NCBI GenBank assembly: GCA_002412495.1 | Contig: DHVE01000068.1 | Location: forward strand, 1 to 64,000 | DNA length: 64,000 nt | Origin: Betaproteobacteria bacterium UBA5216 | Lineage (GTDB): Bacteria > Pseudomonadota > Gammaproteobacteria > Burkholderiales > SG8-41 | Reading direction: 5' to 3' | Part shown: piece by piece, positions 26,168 to 34,146 of the stretch | Layout: each line of letters opens with the position of its first letter | Position numbering within the stretch: the first letter of the stretch is position 1 | Translations under genes and position numbers: made by a program | The notes under the pieces: generated by a model | What the model saw: the letters and a program-made list of their open reading frames with translations, nothing else | What the model was told of the DNA's origin: nothing | Database searches by the model: none

Positions 26168-27595
26168 ATGTTTGATCTAGTGATACGCGGCGACCGGGTG
26201 GTCACGCCCGCCGGTGTAACCGCCTGCGATCTGGCGATACAAGGCGAAAAAATTGTCGCGGTGGGCGCGGCGGGGTCTTTCGGCGCCGACACCACCAACC
26301 GCCTGATCGACGCCACCGGCAAGATCGTGATGCCCGGTGGCATCGATCCGCATGTGCATCTGAAATGGTATTCGCCGCATCCGGATGGCAGCGTGACGTA
26401 CACCGATCCTCCGTCGGTGGTGGGCCGCGCGGCGCTGTATGGCGGCACCACGACGATGATCGACTTCGTGCGTTGGACGCACGGCAAAACCATTCAGCAA
26501 GCCATCGACGACCGGCACAAAGACTGGACCGGCCAGTGCCAATGCGATTACAGCTTTCACGTGATGGTCGAAGGCGCGCTGCCGCCGGAAATTTTTGGTC
26601 AGCTCGCCGACGTGCTGCGCGCGGGTTACCCGACGGTGAAAATGTTCACCACCGACATCACGCCCAGCCGGCGCGGGCGCATGGTCGATTTCGGCGATAT
26701 CTGGGAAGTGTTCAAGGTGGTGGCCGACGCGCACGGCCTGTGCGTGATCCACGGCGAAGACAACGATATCGTGATGCACATGTACGACAAGGTGATCCGC
26801 GAAAATCGCGCGGGTTTCGAGAACATGGCCGAGGTGCATAACGCCATGTCCGAGGATTTGTCGTTTCGCCGCGTGCTGGGGCTCGCGAAGAACGTGCCCG
26901 GCATCGCGCTGTACTTCATGCATGTGAGTGCCGCGTTCGGTGTCGAAGCCATCCGCGAGGCGCGCGGGCGCGGCCTGCCGGTGTATGGCGAGACGCTCCA
27001 TCAATACCTGATGTATACCTCCGAGGACTACAAGCGCCCGAACGGGCAGATCTACCACACCTATCCGTCGATCAAGTCGCAGTCGGATCAAAACGCGCTG
27101 TGGGCCGCCACGCTCGACAACACGCTGCACACCATCGCCACCGACGAAGTGTGCTGCTCGTTAAAAGACAAGATTCAGGGCAAGCGGGTTGACGACACCA
27201 CTGGCGGCAATGTCGGCGTGGAGCCGCGCGTGTCGCTGATGTATTCCGAGATGGTCGGGCGGCGCGGCTATTCGCTGGAGCGTTTTGTCGATCTGGTTTC
27301 TAGCAACGCGGCGAAGATCATGGGACTGTATCCGCGCAAGGGCGCGCTGGCCGTGGGGTCGGATGCCGACGTGGTGGTGCTCGATCCATCACGACGTTTC
27401 GTGCTGACCAAGGAGATGCTGCACGAATCGGATTATTCGCCGTGGGAAGGCCACGAGATGCTGGCGTGGCCCGCGACCACGGTGCTGCGCGGTAAAGTAG
27501 TGGTCGATGGCGGCAAGTATCTCGGCGATCTGACAGACGGCCAGTTTCTGCCGCGCAAAATTTCCGAAGCCATCCGCAGCGGCGCCGCGCTGTAG
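26168..27595 (+). CDS. Dihydropyrimidinase/D-hydantoinase
   Basis: 475 residues from the ATG at 26168, preceded by AAGGGG; an in-frame extension upstream overlaps the previous gene and is not needed. This is a zinc amidohydrolase opening cyclic ureides (dihydropyrimidines, hydantoins, allantoin-like rings). The binuclear site is complete: His62 and His64 in GGIDPHVHLKW, carboxylated Lys158 in YPTVKMFTTD, His195 in VIHGED, His252 in MHVSAAF and Asp325 in IATDEVCC. It is the third gene of a Bug-PrpD-hydantoinase set and the next gene begins two bases after its stop. Which ring is opened cannot be read from sequence. Confidence 0.92.
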   Translation: MFDLVIRGDRVVTPAGVTACDLAIQGEKIVAVGAAGSFGADTTNRLIDATGKIVMPGGIDPHVHLKWYSPHPDGSVTYTDPPSVVGRAALYGGTTTMIDFVRWTHGKTIQQAIDDRHKDWTGQCQCDYSFHVMVEGALPPEIFGQLADVLRAGYPTVKMFTTDITPSRRGRMVDFGDIWEVFKVVADAHGLCVIHGEDNDIVMHMYDKVIRENRAGFENMAEVHNAMSEDLSFRRVLGLAKNVPGIALYFMHVSAAFGVEAIREARGRGLPVYGETLHQYLMYTSEDYKRPNGQIYHTYPSIKSQSDQNALWAATLDNTLHTIATDEVCCSLKDKIQGKRVDDTTGGNVGVEPRVSLMYSEMVGRRGYSLERFVDLVSSNAAKIMGLYPRKGALAVGSDADVVVLDPSRRFVLTKEMLHESDYSPWEGHEMLAWPATTVLRGKVVVDGGKYLGDLTDGQFLPRKISEAIRSGAAL

Positions 27596-27596
27596 C

Positions 27597-27923
27597 GTGG
27601 AAGATCACCACCTGCACGCATTTCTGGCCGAAAGTCTCGCGCTGTGGCGCGTGGCGGGCAAGGTGCGGGCTGGGCAGGGCAAGGTGTGCGCGCAGATACA
27701 CGCGTCAAGCGGCGCCATCGCGTGGGTAGAGCGCGCGGGGGATGACACGCCGTTTCGCTGGTTTGTGCGCTGGCGCGCGGCGGGGGAAGCGCCCGGCGGC
27801 GTGCGTGAGCTGCGTCCGCGCGCGTGCGGTTCGCTGGTGGGATTGCTCGCGGCACTGCGCGAGGCGCTGGGGGTGGAGCGAGGGAGTCCCGTGCGCGTAG
27901 TGCCCGCGCCGGAGCGCGTGTGA
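27597..27923 (+). CDS. Hypothetical protein between hydantoinase and GTPase
   Basis: A 108-residue protein starting at a GTG one base after the hydantoinase stop, so its translation depends on the upstream gene. It begins MEDHHLHAFLAESLALWRVA, with a His-rich first ten residues, followed by an alpha-beta stretch (SGAIAWVERAGDDTPFRWFVRWRA) and an Arg-rich end. I recognise no family. Its place between a metalloenzyme and a metal-chaperone-type GTPase makes an accessory role in that metalloenzyme conceivable, but this is speculation. Confidence 0.65.
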   Translation: MEDHHLHAFLAESLALWRVAGKVRAGQGKVCAQIHASSGAIAWVERAGDDTPFRWFVRWRAAGEAPGGVRELRPRACGSLVGLLAALREALGVERGSPVRVVPAPERV

Positions 27924-27947
27924 TGCCTGCTCGAGCAGGAAATATCC

Positions 27948-28039
27948 GTAGGATGGGTGAAACCCATCACAGTACAAACTCAAGGATCCACGATTTGGCG
28001 CTTGGAAGCGGTGTTCGTGATGGGTTTCACCCATCCTAC
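27948..28039. repeat. REP/BIME-like nested inverted repeat
   Basis: A 23-base arm at 27948-27970 is repeated as its exact reverse complement at 28017-28039. Each arm is itself a dyad (GATGGGT-GAA-ACCCATC), so the element folds as two hairpins or one long stem, as in BIME-type elements mobilised by RAYT transposases. It fills the gap before the GTPase gene and could attenuate read-through. Confidence 0.85.
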
Positions 28040-28056
28040 AAGCTGGAATCGGCAAG

Positions 28057-29091
28057 ATGCCCTTGATTCCCGTCTCCGTCATCACCGGGTTCCTTGGCAG
28101 TGGCAAAACCACGCTGCTCGCGCGTTTGATGCGTGATCCGGCCATGGGCCGCACTGCGGTCATCATCAACGAGTTCGGCGCGGTCGGGCTTGATCATGAT
28201 CTCATTGAAACCAGCGAAGAGAGCTTCATTCAACTTTCCAACGGTTGCCTGTGTTGCAACGTGCGCAGCGATCTCACCCAGACGCTGAGTGATCTGGCGG
28301 CGCGGCGCGCGCGGGGCACATTGCCGCCGTTCGAACGCGTGGTGATTGAAACCAGTGGGCTGGCCGACCCGGCGCCGATTTTGCATGCGCTAATGACCGA
28401 GCGTGACCTGATGGGCGTTTATGCGCTCGACGGCGTGATTACCACGATCGATGCGCTGCTCGGCGTGGCAACACTCGACCAGCACGAAGAATCGCTGCGG
28501 CAGGCGGCAGTGGCCGACCGGATCGTGATTACCAAGACCGATCTTGCGGGTGCGCGCGCCGAGGCCGTGCGGCAGCGCATGGCGCGCATCAATCCCGGCG
28601 CGCGGGTGGTCGAGGCGGCGAACGGCGTGATTGCACCGTCGGTGTTGTTTGATTGCGGCATGTTTGACGTGTCGGGCAAACACCCCGATGTAGGTACATG
28701 GCTCGCGTACGAGTCGGGCGCGCATGTGCATCACCAGCATGCGCACACCGAAGGCATCGCCAGTTTTTGCGTCCTGCGTGACCAGCCCCTGCGCGCGGTG
28801 ACGCTGCCGCTGCTGCTTTCCGCGCTGGCCGAAAACTGCGGTGGCGATTTGCTGCGCATGAAAGGCATCGTCAACGTGCTGGAAGATCCGCTGCGCCCCG
28901 TCGTGATCCACGGCGTGCAACATGTCTATCACGCGCCGGTGTGGCTGCCGCGCTGGCCCTCGGCGGATCGGCGCACGCGCATGGTGTTTATCGGACGCAA
29001 CCTGAGTGAAACGTGGGTGCGCGCCCTGATCGATCTGCTCGATGCCGAAGTGGCGGCGGAGACCGCGAAGCGATCAGGCGTGGTTGCCTGA
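28057..29091 (+). CDS. COG0523 metallochaperone GTPase (CobW/G3E family)
   Basis: 344 residues. Walker A GFLGSGKTT at 11-19, the metal-binding motif GCLCC (Cys64, Cys66, Cys67), the guanine motif TKTD at 159-162 and a His cluster HVHHQHAH at 223-230 before the CobW C-terminal domain. Such GTPases deliver zinc or cobalt to client metalloenzymes. The nearest metalloenzyme is the dihydropyrimidinase 460 bases upstream on the same strand, a plausible client. The nested inverted repeat separates this gene from the rest of the run, so it may have its own promoter. Confidence 0.93.
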   Translation: MPLIPVSVITGFLGSGKTTLLARLMRDPAMGRTAVIINEFGAVGLDHDLIETSEESFIQLSNGCLCCNVRSDLTQTLSDLAARRARGTLPPFERVVIETSGLADPAPILHALMTERDLMGVYALDGVITTIDALLGVATLDQHEESLRQAAVADRIVITKTDLAGARAEAVRQRMARINPGARVVEAANGVIAPSVLFDCGMFDVSGKHPDVGTWLAYESGAHVHHQHAHTEGIASFCVLRDQPLRAVTLPLLLSALAENCGGDLLRMKGIVNVLEDPLRPVVIHGVQHVYHAPVWLPRWPSADRRTRMVFIGRNLSETWVRALIDLLDAEVAAETAKRSGVVA

Positions 29092-29114
29092 TCGCCCACG
29101 GCTGCATTCCTGCA

Positions 29115-30299
29115 TTACGCCGGCAACCCCATCATTCCCGCCCACCACTGAAGTTTGCCGCCGGACTCCATGTCGTACTTGCGGGCAAACGTCAGCTTGC
29201 CGTCGTCGCCAATGCGAAACACGGTCAACGCGGTTGGCGCCGCACGGATGCCGTCGTTGCTCTCGCGTACCCACATATCGCGTATGTTTGCCGTCACCAG
29301 CAGACGGCCGCTGGGGTCGATGCCCAGCGTGCGCACGTGGTGCGTGAGCGGATCGACGCTCTGGATGCGCGTGGGTTCGCCGGTGGTTTGATCAATGGCA
29401 AATACCGCGATGCTGTTTTCGCCGCCGGTGAAAACCTTCCGGCCGTTGAAATCCGCCGTGCTGTCGGCGCGGTTGGCGACGTAGAGAAAACGCCCGCTCG
29501 GATGAAAATGGATGGCGCTGTTGGTCTGGTGGAATTGCGGATCGTGCCTGGCTGCGAGCGTGGTCTTCACGAACAGGGGCTTCTCGATCACGCTGTCGCC
29601 GTCGATGCGGTGCATATGCAGCTCGTTCTGGCTCTCCACGTTGACGTACATCCACGGCTGCGTGGGATGAAAATCCACGTGGCGTGGACGGTAAGCCATG
29701 CCGCCCTTGCCGACGGCATCGACGGACTGCAACGGCGTCAACTGGCCATCCTTGAAGCCGAATACCTTGATCGCGCCGGGATCTTCGGGCTTGCCGGGGC
29801 GGCCATCGTTGCCGCGCGCCGGAAAAATCACGATGCGATTGGACGGCGCCGTGACCACTTGATGGGCATAAATGCCGGTATCGACTTTTGTGTTTTGCGC
29901 CACCTGCGCGCCGATGGTGCCGTCGGCGTTGATGCGATGCACGGTGACATGGCTCGGATTGCAGAATGCCGATAGCGCATAGTTGCCGGTGCGATCGAGG
30001 CAGTGATGAATGGGGCGCGAGGGCAGCGGCTGGGGCTCGCCATGCAGCGCGAGCGCGCCGTCTGTATCGACACGCACCGCGCACAGACAGTGAACCTTGC
30101 CCTTGTCCGGCGTGTTGCCCGAGGGCGCATCACTGGTGGATACCGTCAGATATTTGCGTGACGGATGCGCCCACACGTATTGCACCTTGGAAGGCAGCGT
30201 GACCGAACCGCGTCGGGTCAATGTGGCCGTTTCGACATCCACGTCAAAATGCGTGAGTTGTTCGCCAACGCTTTGATAGAGCACGGTTCGTGAATTCAT
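29115..30299 (-). CDS. Lactonase/YbhE-type seven-blade propeller
   Basis: 394 residues of the 6-phosphogluconolactonase-like (YbhE/Pgl) propeller family: VQYVWAHPSRKYLTVS, HHCLDRTGNYALSAFCNPSHV, RHVDFHPTQPWMYVNVES, SAIHFHPSGRFLYVANRAD and VRTLGIDPSGRLLVTANI are blade signatures. There is no signal peptide. Because the substrate Arg and His of true 6-phosphogluconolactonases are not securely placed here, I keep to the family name. It converges with the GTPase gene and lies downstream of a Bug gene on its own strand. Confidence 0.88.
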   Translation of the reverse strand: MNSRTVLYQSVGEQLTHFDVDVETATLTRRGSVTLPSKVQYVWAHPSRKYLTVSTSDAPSGNTPDKGKVHCLCAVRVDTDGALALHGEPQPLPSRPIHHCLDRTGNYALSAFCNPSHVTVHRINADGTIGAQVAQNTKVDTGIYAHQVVTAPSNRIVIFPARGNDGRPGKPEDPGAIKVFGFKDGQLTPLQSVDAVGKGGMAYRPRHVDFHPTQPWMYVNVESQNELHMHRIDGDSVIEKPLFVKTTLAARHDPQFHQTNSAIHFHPSGRFLYVANRADSTADFNGRKVFTGGENSIAVFAIDQTTGEPTRIQSVDPLTHHVRTLGIDPSGRLLVTANIRDMWVRESNDGIRAAPTALTVFRIGDDGKLTFARKYDMESGGKLQWWAGMMGLPA

Positions 30300-30355
30300 G
30301 GAGTGGTTTCCTTTTTGGCTAATGAGGAATAGGGATAAATAATCGTGGCAATGCG

Positions 30356-31483
30356 TTATTCCAGTCTTACGCCGGCATCTTTAACCACCCTGGCCCAGCG
30401 CGTGATTTCCGCCTTGACGTAATCGCCGAATTGCTCCGGCGTGCTGCCCAGCGCTTCAATGCCGTCGGCGGCGAAACGCTTTTTGACTTCCGGGCGCTGC
30501 AAAACTTGATTGAGTTCCGTATTCAGTTTGACGATGATTTCGCGCGGCGTTTTCGCCGGCGCCAGCGGGCCGAACCAGGTGGTGGATTCATAACCGGGCA
30601 CGCCGGATTCGGCAATGGTCGGCATGTCCGGCATTTGCGCGATGCGTTTTGTGCTGCCGATACCGATACCGCGCAGTCGTCCGGATTGCACATGCGGTTG
30701 CAGCGGCGGGAAACCCGTGAGGGTGAGCGAGGTTTGGCCTGCGATGAGATCGGTCATCATCGGGCCGGTGCCGCGATAGGAGATGGCGACGATATCGGTT
30801 TTGGAGAGCAGCTTGAAATTTTCCATGGCCAGATGCGATGCGCTGCCGGGGCCGGACGACGCATAGTTGATCGCGCCGGGTCGGGATTTTGCCAGCGTAA
30901 TCAGCTCGCGCGATGTTTTGACCGGCAGCGACGGATGTACTACCAGCAGGTTCGGCACCATCGCAAACAGGTTCACCGCCGCAAAGTCGCGCACGGGGTC
31001 ATACGGCAGCTTGGCAAACAGCGATGGCCCGAAGCCGAACGTGCCGACGTGGCCGAAGATCAGCGTGTAACCATCGGGCGCGGATTTCGCCACGTAATCC
31101 AGGCCGATATTCCCGCTGGCGCCCGGCCGGTTTTCCACGATCACGGTTTGCTTCCAGGATTTTTCAAGTTCCTGCCCGATGATGCGCGCAATCAGATCGG
31201 TGCTGCCGCCGGGGGCGAAGGGCACCACCAGACGTATGGGTTTTGCGGGGTAGTTCTGCGCGGGGTTGGTTTGCGCGTTTGCCGCACTCGTCATCTGAAG
31301 CACACAGGCAAGCACACACGCAATAAGTAGCCCGGCGTGATTAACCTGCGCGTCTTTCCCGCGCAGGTGGGCACTCCCTTCCCTTGGGGAAAGGTGGGAT
31401 GGAGGTACTGGTCTCAAGGCGCGCTGTGTTATGGGTTCCCGCCTGCACGGGAACGGCAGGGGAAGCGTTGTTCGCCTTGTCAT
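30356..31483 (-). CDS. Bug/TctC solute-binding protein with displaced start
   Basis: The mature Bug protein is intact (YPAKPIRLVVPFAPGGSTD, VIVENRPGASGNIG, APDGYTLIFGHVG, KLPYDPVRDFAAV, AISYRGTGPMMTDLIAGQ, PTIAESGVPGYESTTWFGPLAPAKTP). Its hydrophobic leader HAGLLIACVLACVLQMTSAANAQ is preceded in frame by GTT and AAT, not by a start codon. The best in-frame start is the ATG at 31483, which overlaps the stop of the family-3 binding-protein gene as ATGA and would add about 48 residues read through hairpin repeats. An internal GTG at 31315 is a poor alternative. The gene may be poorly exported or in decay. Confidence 0.8.
   Translation of the reverse strand: MTRRTTLPLPFPCRREPITQRALRPVPPSHLSPREGSAHLRGKDAQVNHAGLLIACVLACVLQMTSAANAQTNPAQNYPAKPIRLVVPFAPGGSTDLIARIIGQELEKSWKQTVIVENRPGASGNIGLDYVAKSAPDGYTLIFGHVGTFGFGPSLFAKLPYDPVRDFAAVNLFAMVPNLLVVHPSLPVKTSRELITLAKSRPGAINYASSGPGSASHLAMENFKLLSKTDIVAISYRGTGPMMTDLIAGQTSLTLTGFPPLQPHVQSGRLRGIGIGSTKRIAQMPDMPTIAESGVPGYESTTWFGPLAPAKTPREIIVKLNTELNQVLQRPEVKKRFAADGIEALGSTPEQFGDYVKAEITRWARVVKDAGVRLE
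31344..31454. repeat. Cluster of three hairpin repeats
   Basis: Three dyads lie within 111 bases: ACCTGCGCG/CGCGCAGGT (31344-31368, nine perfect pairs), TTCCC/GGGAA (31379-31391) and GTTCCCG/CGGGAAC (31435-31454). The last has the CCCGCNTGCNCGGG look of dispersed proteobacterial repeats. They occupy the space where a Bug gene start should lie. Confidence 0.75.
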
Positions 31484-32220
31484 TTGCTCGCGGGCGGCGC
31501 CGCCGACAAACCTTGCACCCCGCTTTTCGCAATCCATTGCGTCACGAGGCCCTCGGCTTTGGCGGCCTCGACGAACGCGTGGAGATAGGCGGCCCCTGCT
31601 TCGCCACGGCCACGCGGCGTGCCGGCGGTGTGTCGCACCACCATGAAGCGGCCATCGAGTATGCGCGCGCCGGGATACTGAGGCAGGCATTTAATCAACT
31701 CGGTTTTCAGTCCTGCAAGTGCTTCGAGTTTTTCGGCGACGAAATGTTTGAAGGCGGCGGACAAGCCCGCAACCGGCACGCGCTGCGCGTGTTTGAGCGT
31801 GCGGGTCAGATATAAGTCGTAGCCGCTCTTGGCGCCGAGGGCGATGCGCACGCCGGGCCGATCGACATCTTCTATTTTTTGCAGCGGCGAGCCGGGCGGC
31901 ACCATGTAAGTTGCTTCGATCTCCGTGGTGGCGTCCGCAAACGCGATGTCCTTGGCGCGCGCGGGTTCTTCCGCCAGAACCGACACGTCCCACTTGCCGC
32001 TGTTGACCGATTCCGCCAATTCGCCAGCCGAGTGATAGGGGATGATCTCGATCGGCACGCCGAGCCGCTTCGCGAGCTCGATCACCAGATCGACCGCGAC
32101 GCCGCTTTGTTCGCCGTTGGGACCGAGCTTGGTGAGCAGCGGATTCTGGAAATTAATGCCGGCGCGTAGCTTGCCGGTGGGCGCGAGCTCCGCGAGCGCG
32201 GCGGCGGAAGGAGAAGTCAT
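31480..32220 (-). CDS. Family-3 solute-binding domain protein without signal peptide
   Basis: 246 residues of the amino-acid-type binding fold (SBP_bac_3): GKLRAGINFQNPLLTK, GVAVDLVIELAKRLGVPIEIIPY, GKWDVSVLAEEPARAKDIAFA and GVRIALGAKSGYDLYLTRTL, the last matching the second-lobe hinge motif. The N-terminus MTSPSAAALAELAPTGK is not a signal peptide and I see no upstream in-frame one. It therefore may be cytosolic, or the real exported start lies in a region I cannot recognise. Stop overlaps the candidate start of the next Bug gene. Upstream on the strand is a DUF1330 gene, 51 bases away. Confidence 0.85.
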   Translation of the reverse strand: MTSPSAAALAELAPTGKLRAGINFQNPLLTKLGPNGEQSGVAVDLVIELAKRLGVPIEIIPYHSAGELAESVNSGKWDVSVLAEEPARAKDIAFADATTEIEATYMVPPGSPLQKIEDVDRPGVRIALGAKSGYDLYLTRTLKHAQRVPVAGLSAAFKHFVAEKLEALAGLKTELIKCLPQYPGARILDGRFMVVRHTAGTPRGRGEAGAAYLHAFVEAAKAEGLVTQWIAKSGVQGLSAAPPASK

Positions 32221-32271
32221 ATGCTGGATTCCGGGTTGGGTGGTGATTGGAATTCGGTTTATCGGATGGAT

Positions 32272-32565
32272 TTAACTGAGCGCTTCGACCAAACGGATAT
32301 CGCGCTCGGCGCCATCGCCCAGCGCTTTCAGCGCGGCTTGATAGCCGGGGCTGTCATGCGCCGCCCTGGCTTTATCGAGGCTGTCGAATTCAATCATCAC
32401 GACGCGTTCCTTGAGGCCCATCTCATAGGTTTGCGCGGCGGGGCCTCGTGCGAGGAAACGACCGCCGAACGATTGAATGGCCGCGGGGGCGAGCTTGGCG
32501 TAGGCGGCGAATTTTTCCTGATCCTTGATCGATTTGTAAAATGCTATCCAGTAGGCTTTGGCCAT
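32272..32565 (-). CDS. DUF1330 protein
   Basis: The start at 32565 has CAGGAGAACATC directly before it and gives 97 residues beginning MAKAYWIAFYKSIKDQEKF; the frame continues upstream without homology. The sequence SFGGRFLARGPAAQTYEMGLKERVVMIEFDSLDKARAAHDSPGYQAAL is the DUF1330 core, a dimeric ferredoxin-like barrel domain of unknown activity. It leads a minus-strand run with the family-3 binding protein and a Bug receptor. Confidence 0.9.
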   Translation of the reverse strand: MAKAYWIAFYKSIKDQEKFAAYAKLAPAAIQSFGGRFLARGPAAQTYEMGLKERVVMIEFDSLDKARAAHDSPGYQAALKALGDGAERDIRLVEALS

Positions 32566-32755
32566 GATGTTCTCCTGTTCTCTGAAAGGGGGGGCGAGGA
32601 AAAGCTGGGTGGTCAGTTTACTGCGAAACCGCGCGCCGTGAAAACGCACGGTCATTTTCAATGGCATATTCCGCTGATTCACACCGGCGACTCTGCCGCC
32701 AGTGACTGCGCTTATACTTGGCGAAGGTTTGGTAAAACGTCCCACTGAGAATTCC

Positions 32756-34117
32756 ATGATCCGGTCTGTAATAACCATGATAAAAATGGGGTGCGCGATT
32801 GCGTTCATGCTGGCTGGCGTGCATGCGGCGGCACAACTATACGAAGGCGCCCGGCTGATTCCGGGTGATGGCGGTCCGGCGATTGAGTCGTCGGCGTTTC
32901 TGGTCGAGGGCGGCGCGATCACGCGCGTGGGTAAAAAAGGCGAAGTTGCAGCACCCGCCAACGTGCCGCGCGTGGACCTCACCGGCAAAACGGTGATGCC
33001 CACGCTGATCAGCACGCATGTGCATCCCGGATTCCAAAAGGGATTGAGCTATGGCGCCGGCAACTACACGCGCGAAGTCATCCTGAATGATTTGAATCTT
33101 GCGTTGTATTACGGCGTGGGCGTGGTGATGTCGCAAGGCATCGAGCGTGGTGATCTGGCGCTGCAAATGCGCGACGAGCAGACGGCCGGCAAGCTGGGCG
33201 GCGCGCGCCTGCTGGTGGCGGGGCGCGGCATCGGTGCGCCGAACGCGGGGCCAGGCGCAATGGCGTACAAAGGCATCGCCTATGAAGTGACCACCGAAGC
33301 GCAGATTCGCCAGGCCGTGCGCGAGCAGGCGGCGCGCAAGGTTAACGCCATCAAAATCTGGGTGGATGATCGCGGTGGACGTGCGCCAAGTTTGTCGCCC
33401 GAGCTGTCGGCTGCAGCGGCCGATGAGGCAAAAAAGCACAATCTGCGCGTGAGCGCGCATGTGTATTACCACCGTGACGCGGTGGGGCTGGCCGCCGCCA
33501 GGGTGGACAGCTTTGCGCATCTGGTGCGCGACGCGGTGATGGACGAGCCGCTGCTCGCGGCGGTAATCCGCAATCGCGTGTTTGTCATGCCCAACATGGG
33601 TGGCGGCGAGCGCAATACGCACGTGACGCCGCCGGGCTGGTGGAGTGAACCGTATCTTGTGGGTTTGCTGCAAGACACGACGTCGCCCGAAGTGATCGAG
33701 CGTATGAAGGGGCTGTTCGCGCCGCGCGATGCCGCCGTGGTGGAACGCGTGCGCGGCATCTACCGCAATGTGCACCAGAATACGCGGCGTCTCAACGAAG
33801 CCGGCGCGAGAATTATTCTCGGTTGCGACACGGGGCTGCCCGATCACTTGTTCGGTTATGCCGAGCAGCGCGAACTCGAACTCATGGCTTCGGCGGGCAT
33901 GACGGCGATGGAGATCATCGTCGCCGCCACCAGCCGTGGCGCGGAATATTTGCAACTGGCCGATTCAGGAGTGCTTGCGCCGGGAAAACGCGCGGATTTT
34001 CTGGTGCTGGACGCGAATCCGCTTGACGACATACGCAACACGCGGCGCATAACGCGCACCTTCATTAAGGGGGCGGAGATTGATCGCGCGGCGCTGAAGG
34101 CAGCATTGCTTAAATAA
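32756..34117 (+). CDS. Imidazolonepropionase-like amidohydrolase, exported
   Basis: 453 residues from the ATG at 32756 with GAGAA upstream. A hydrophobic leader (MIKMGCAIAFMLAGVHAAAQ) suggests periplasmic location. The metal site includes HVHPGF (HxH) after TGKTVMPTLIS, KIWVDDRGGRAP, SAHVYYHRDAV (His), SFAHLVRDAV (His) and GCDTGLPDH (Asp). Members such as Sgx-type enzymes hydrolyse cyclic imides, organophosphates or dipeptides. The PTLISTHVH motif replaces the usual PGLIDxHxH. Divergent from DUF1330 and followed after 29 bases by a cyclase gene, likely one operon. Confidence 0.88.
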   Translation: MIRSVITMIKMGCAIAFMLAGVHAAAQLYEGARLIPGDGGPAIESSAFLVEGGAITRVGKKGEVAAPANVPRVDLTGKTVMPTLISTHVHPGFQKGLSYGAGNYTREVILNDLNLALYYGVGVVMSQGIERGDLALQMRDEQTAGKLGGARLLVAGRGIGAPNAGPGAMAYKGIAYEVTTEAQIRQAVREQAARKVNAIKIWVDDRGGRAPSLSPELSAAAADEAKKHNLRVSAHVYYHRDAVGLAAARVDSFAHLVRDAVMDEPLLAAVIRNRVFVMPNMGGGERNTHVTPPGWWSEPYLVGLLQDTTSPEVIERMKGLFAPRDAAVVERVRGIYRNVHQNTRRLNEAGARIILGCDTGLPDHLFGYAEQRELELMASAGMTAMEIIVAATSRGAEYLQLADSGVLAPGKRADFLVLDANPLDDIRNTRRITRTFIKGAEIDRAALKAALLK

Positions 34118-34146
34118 TATAAATTATTGTTTTTAAAGGAAAAATA

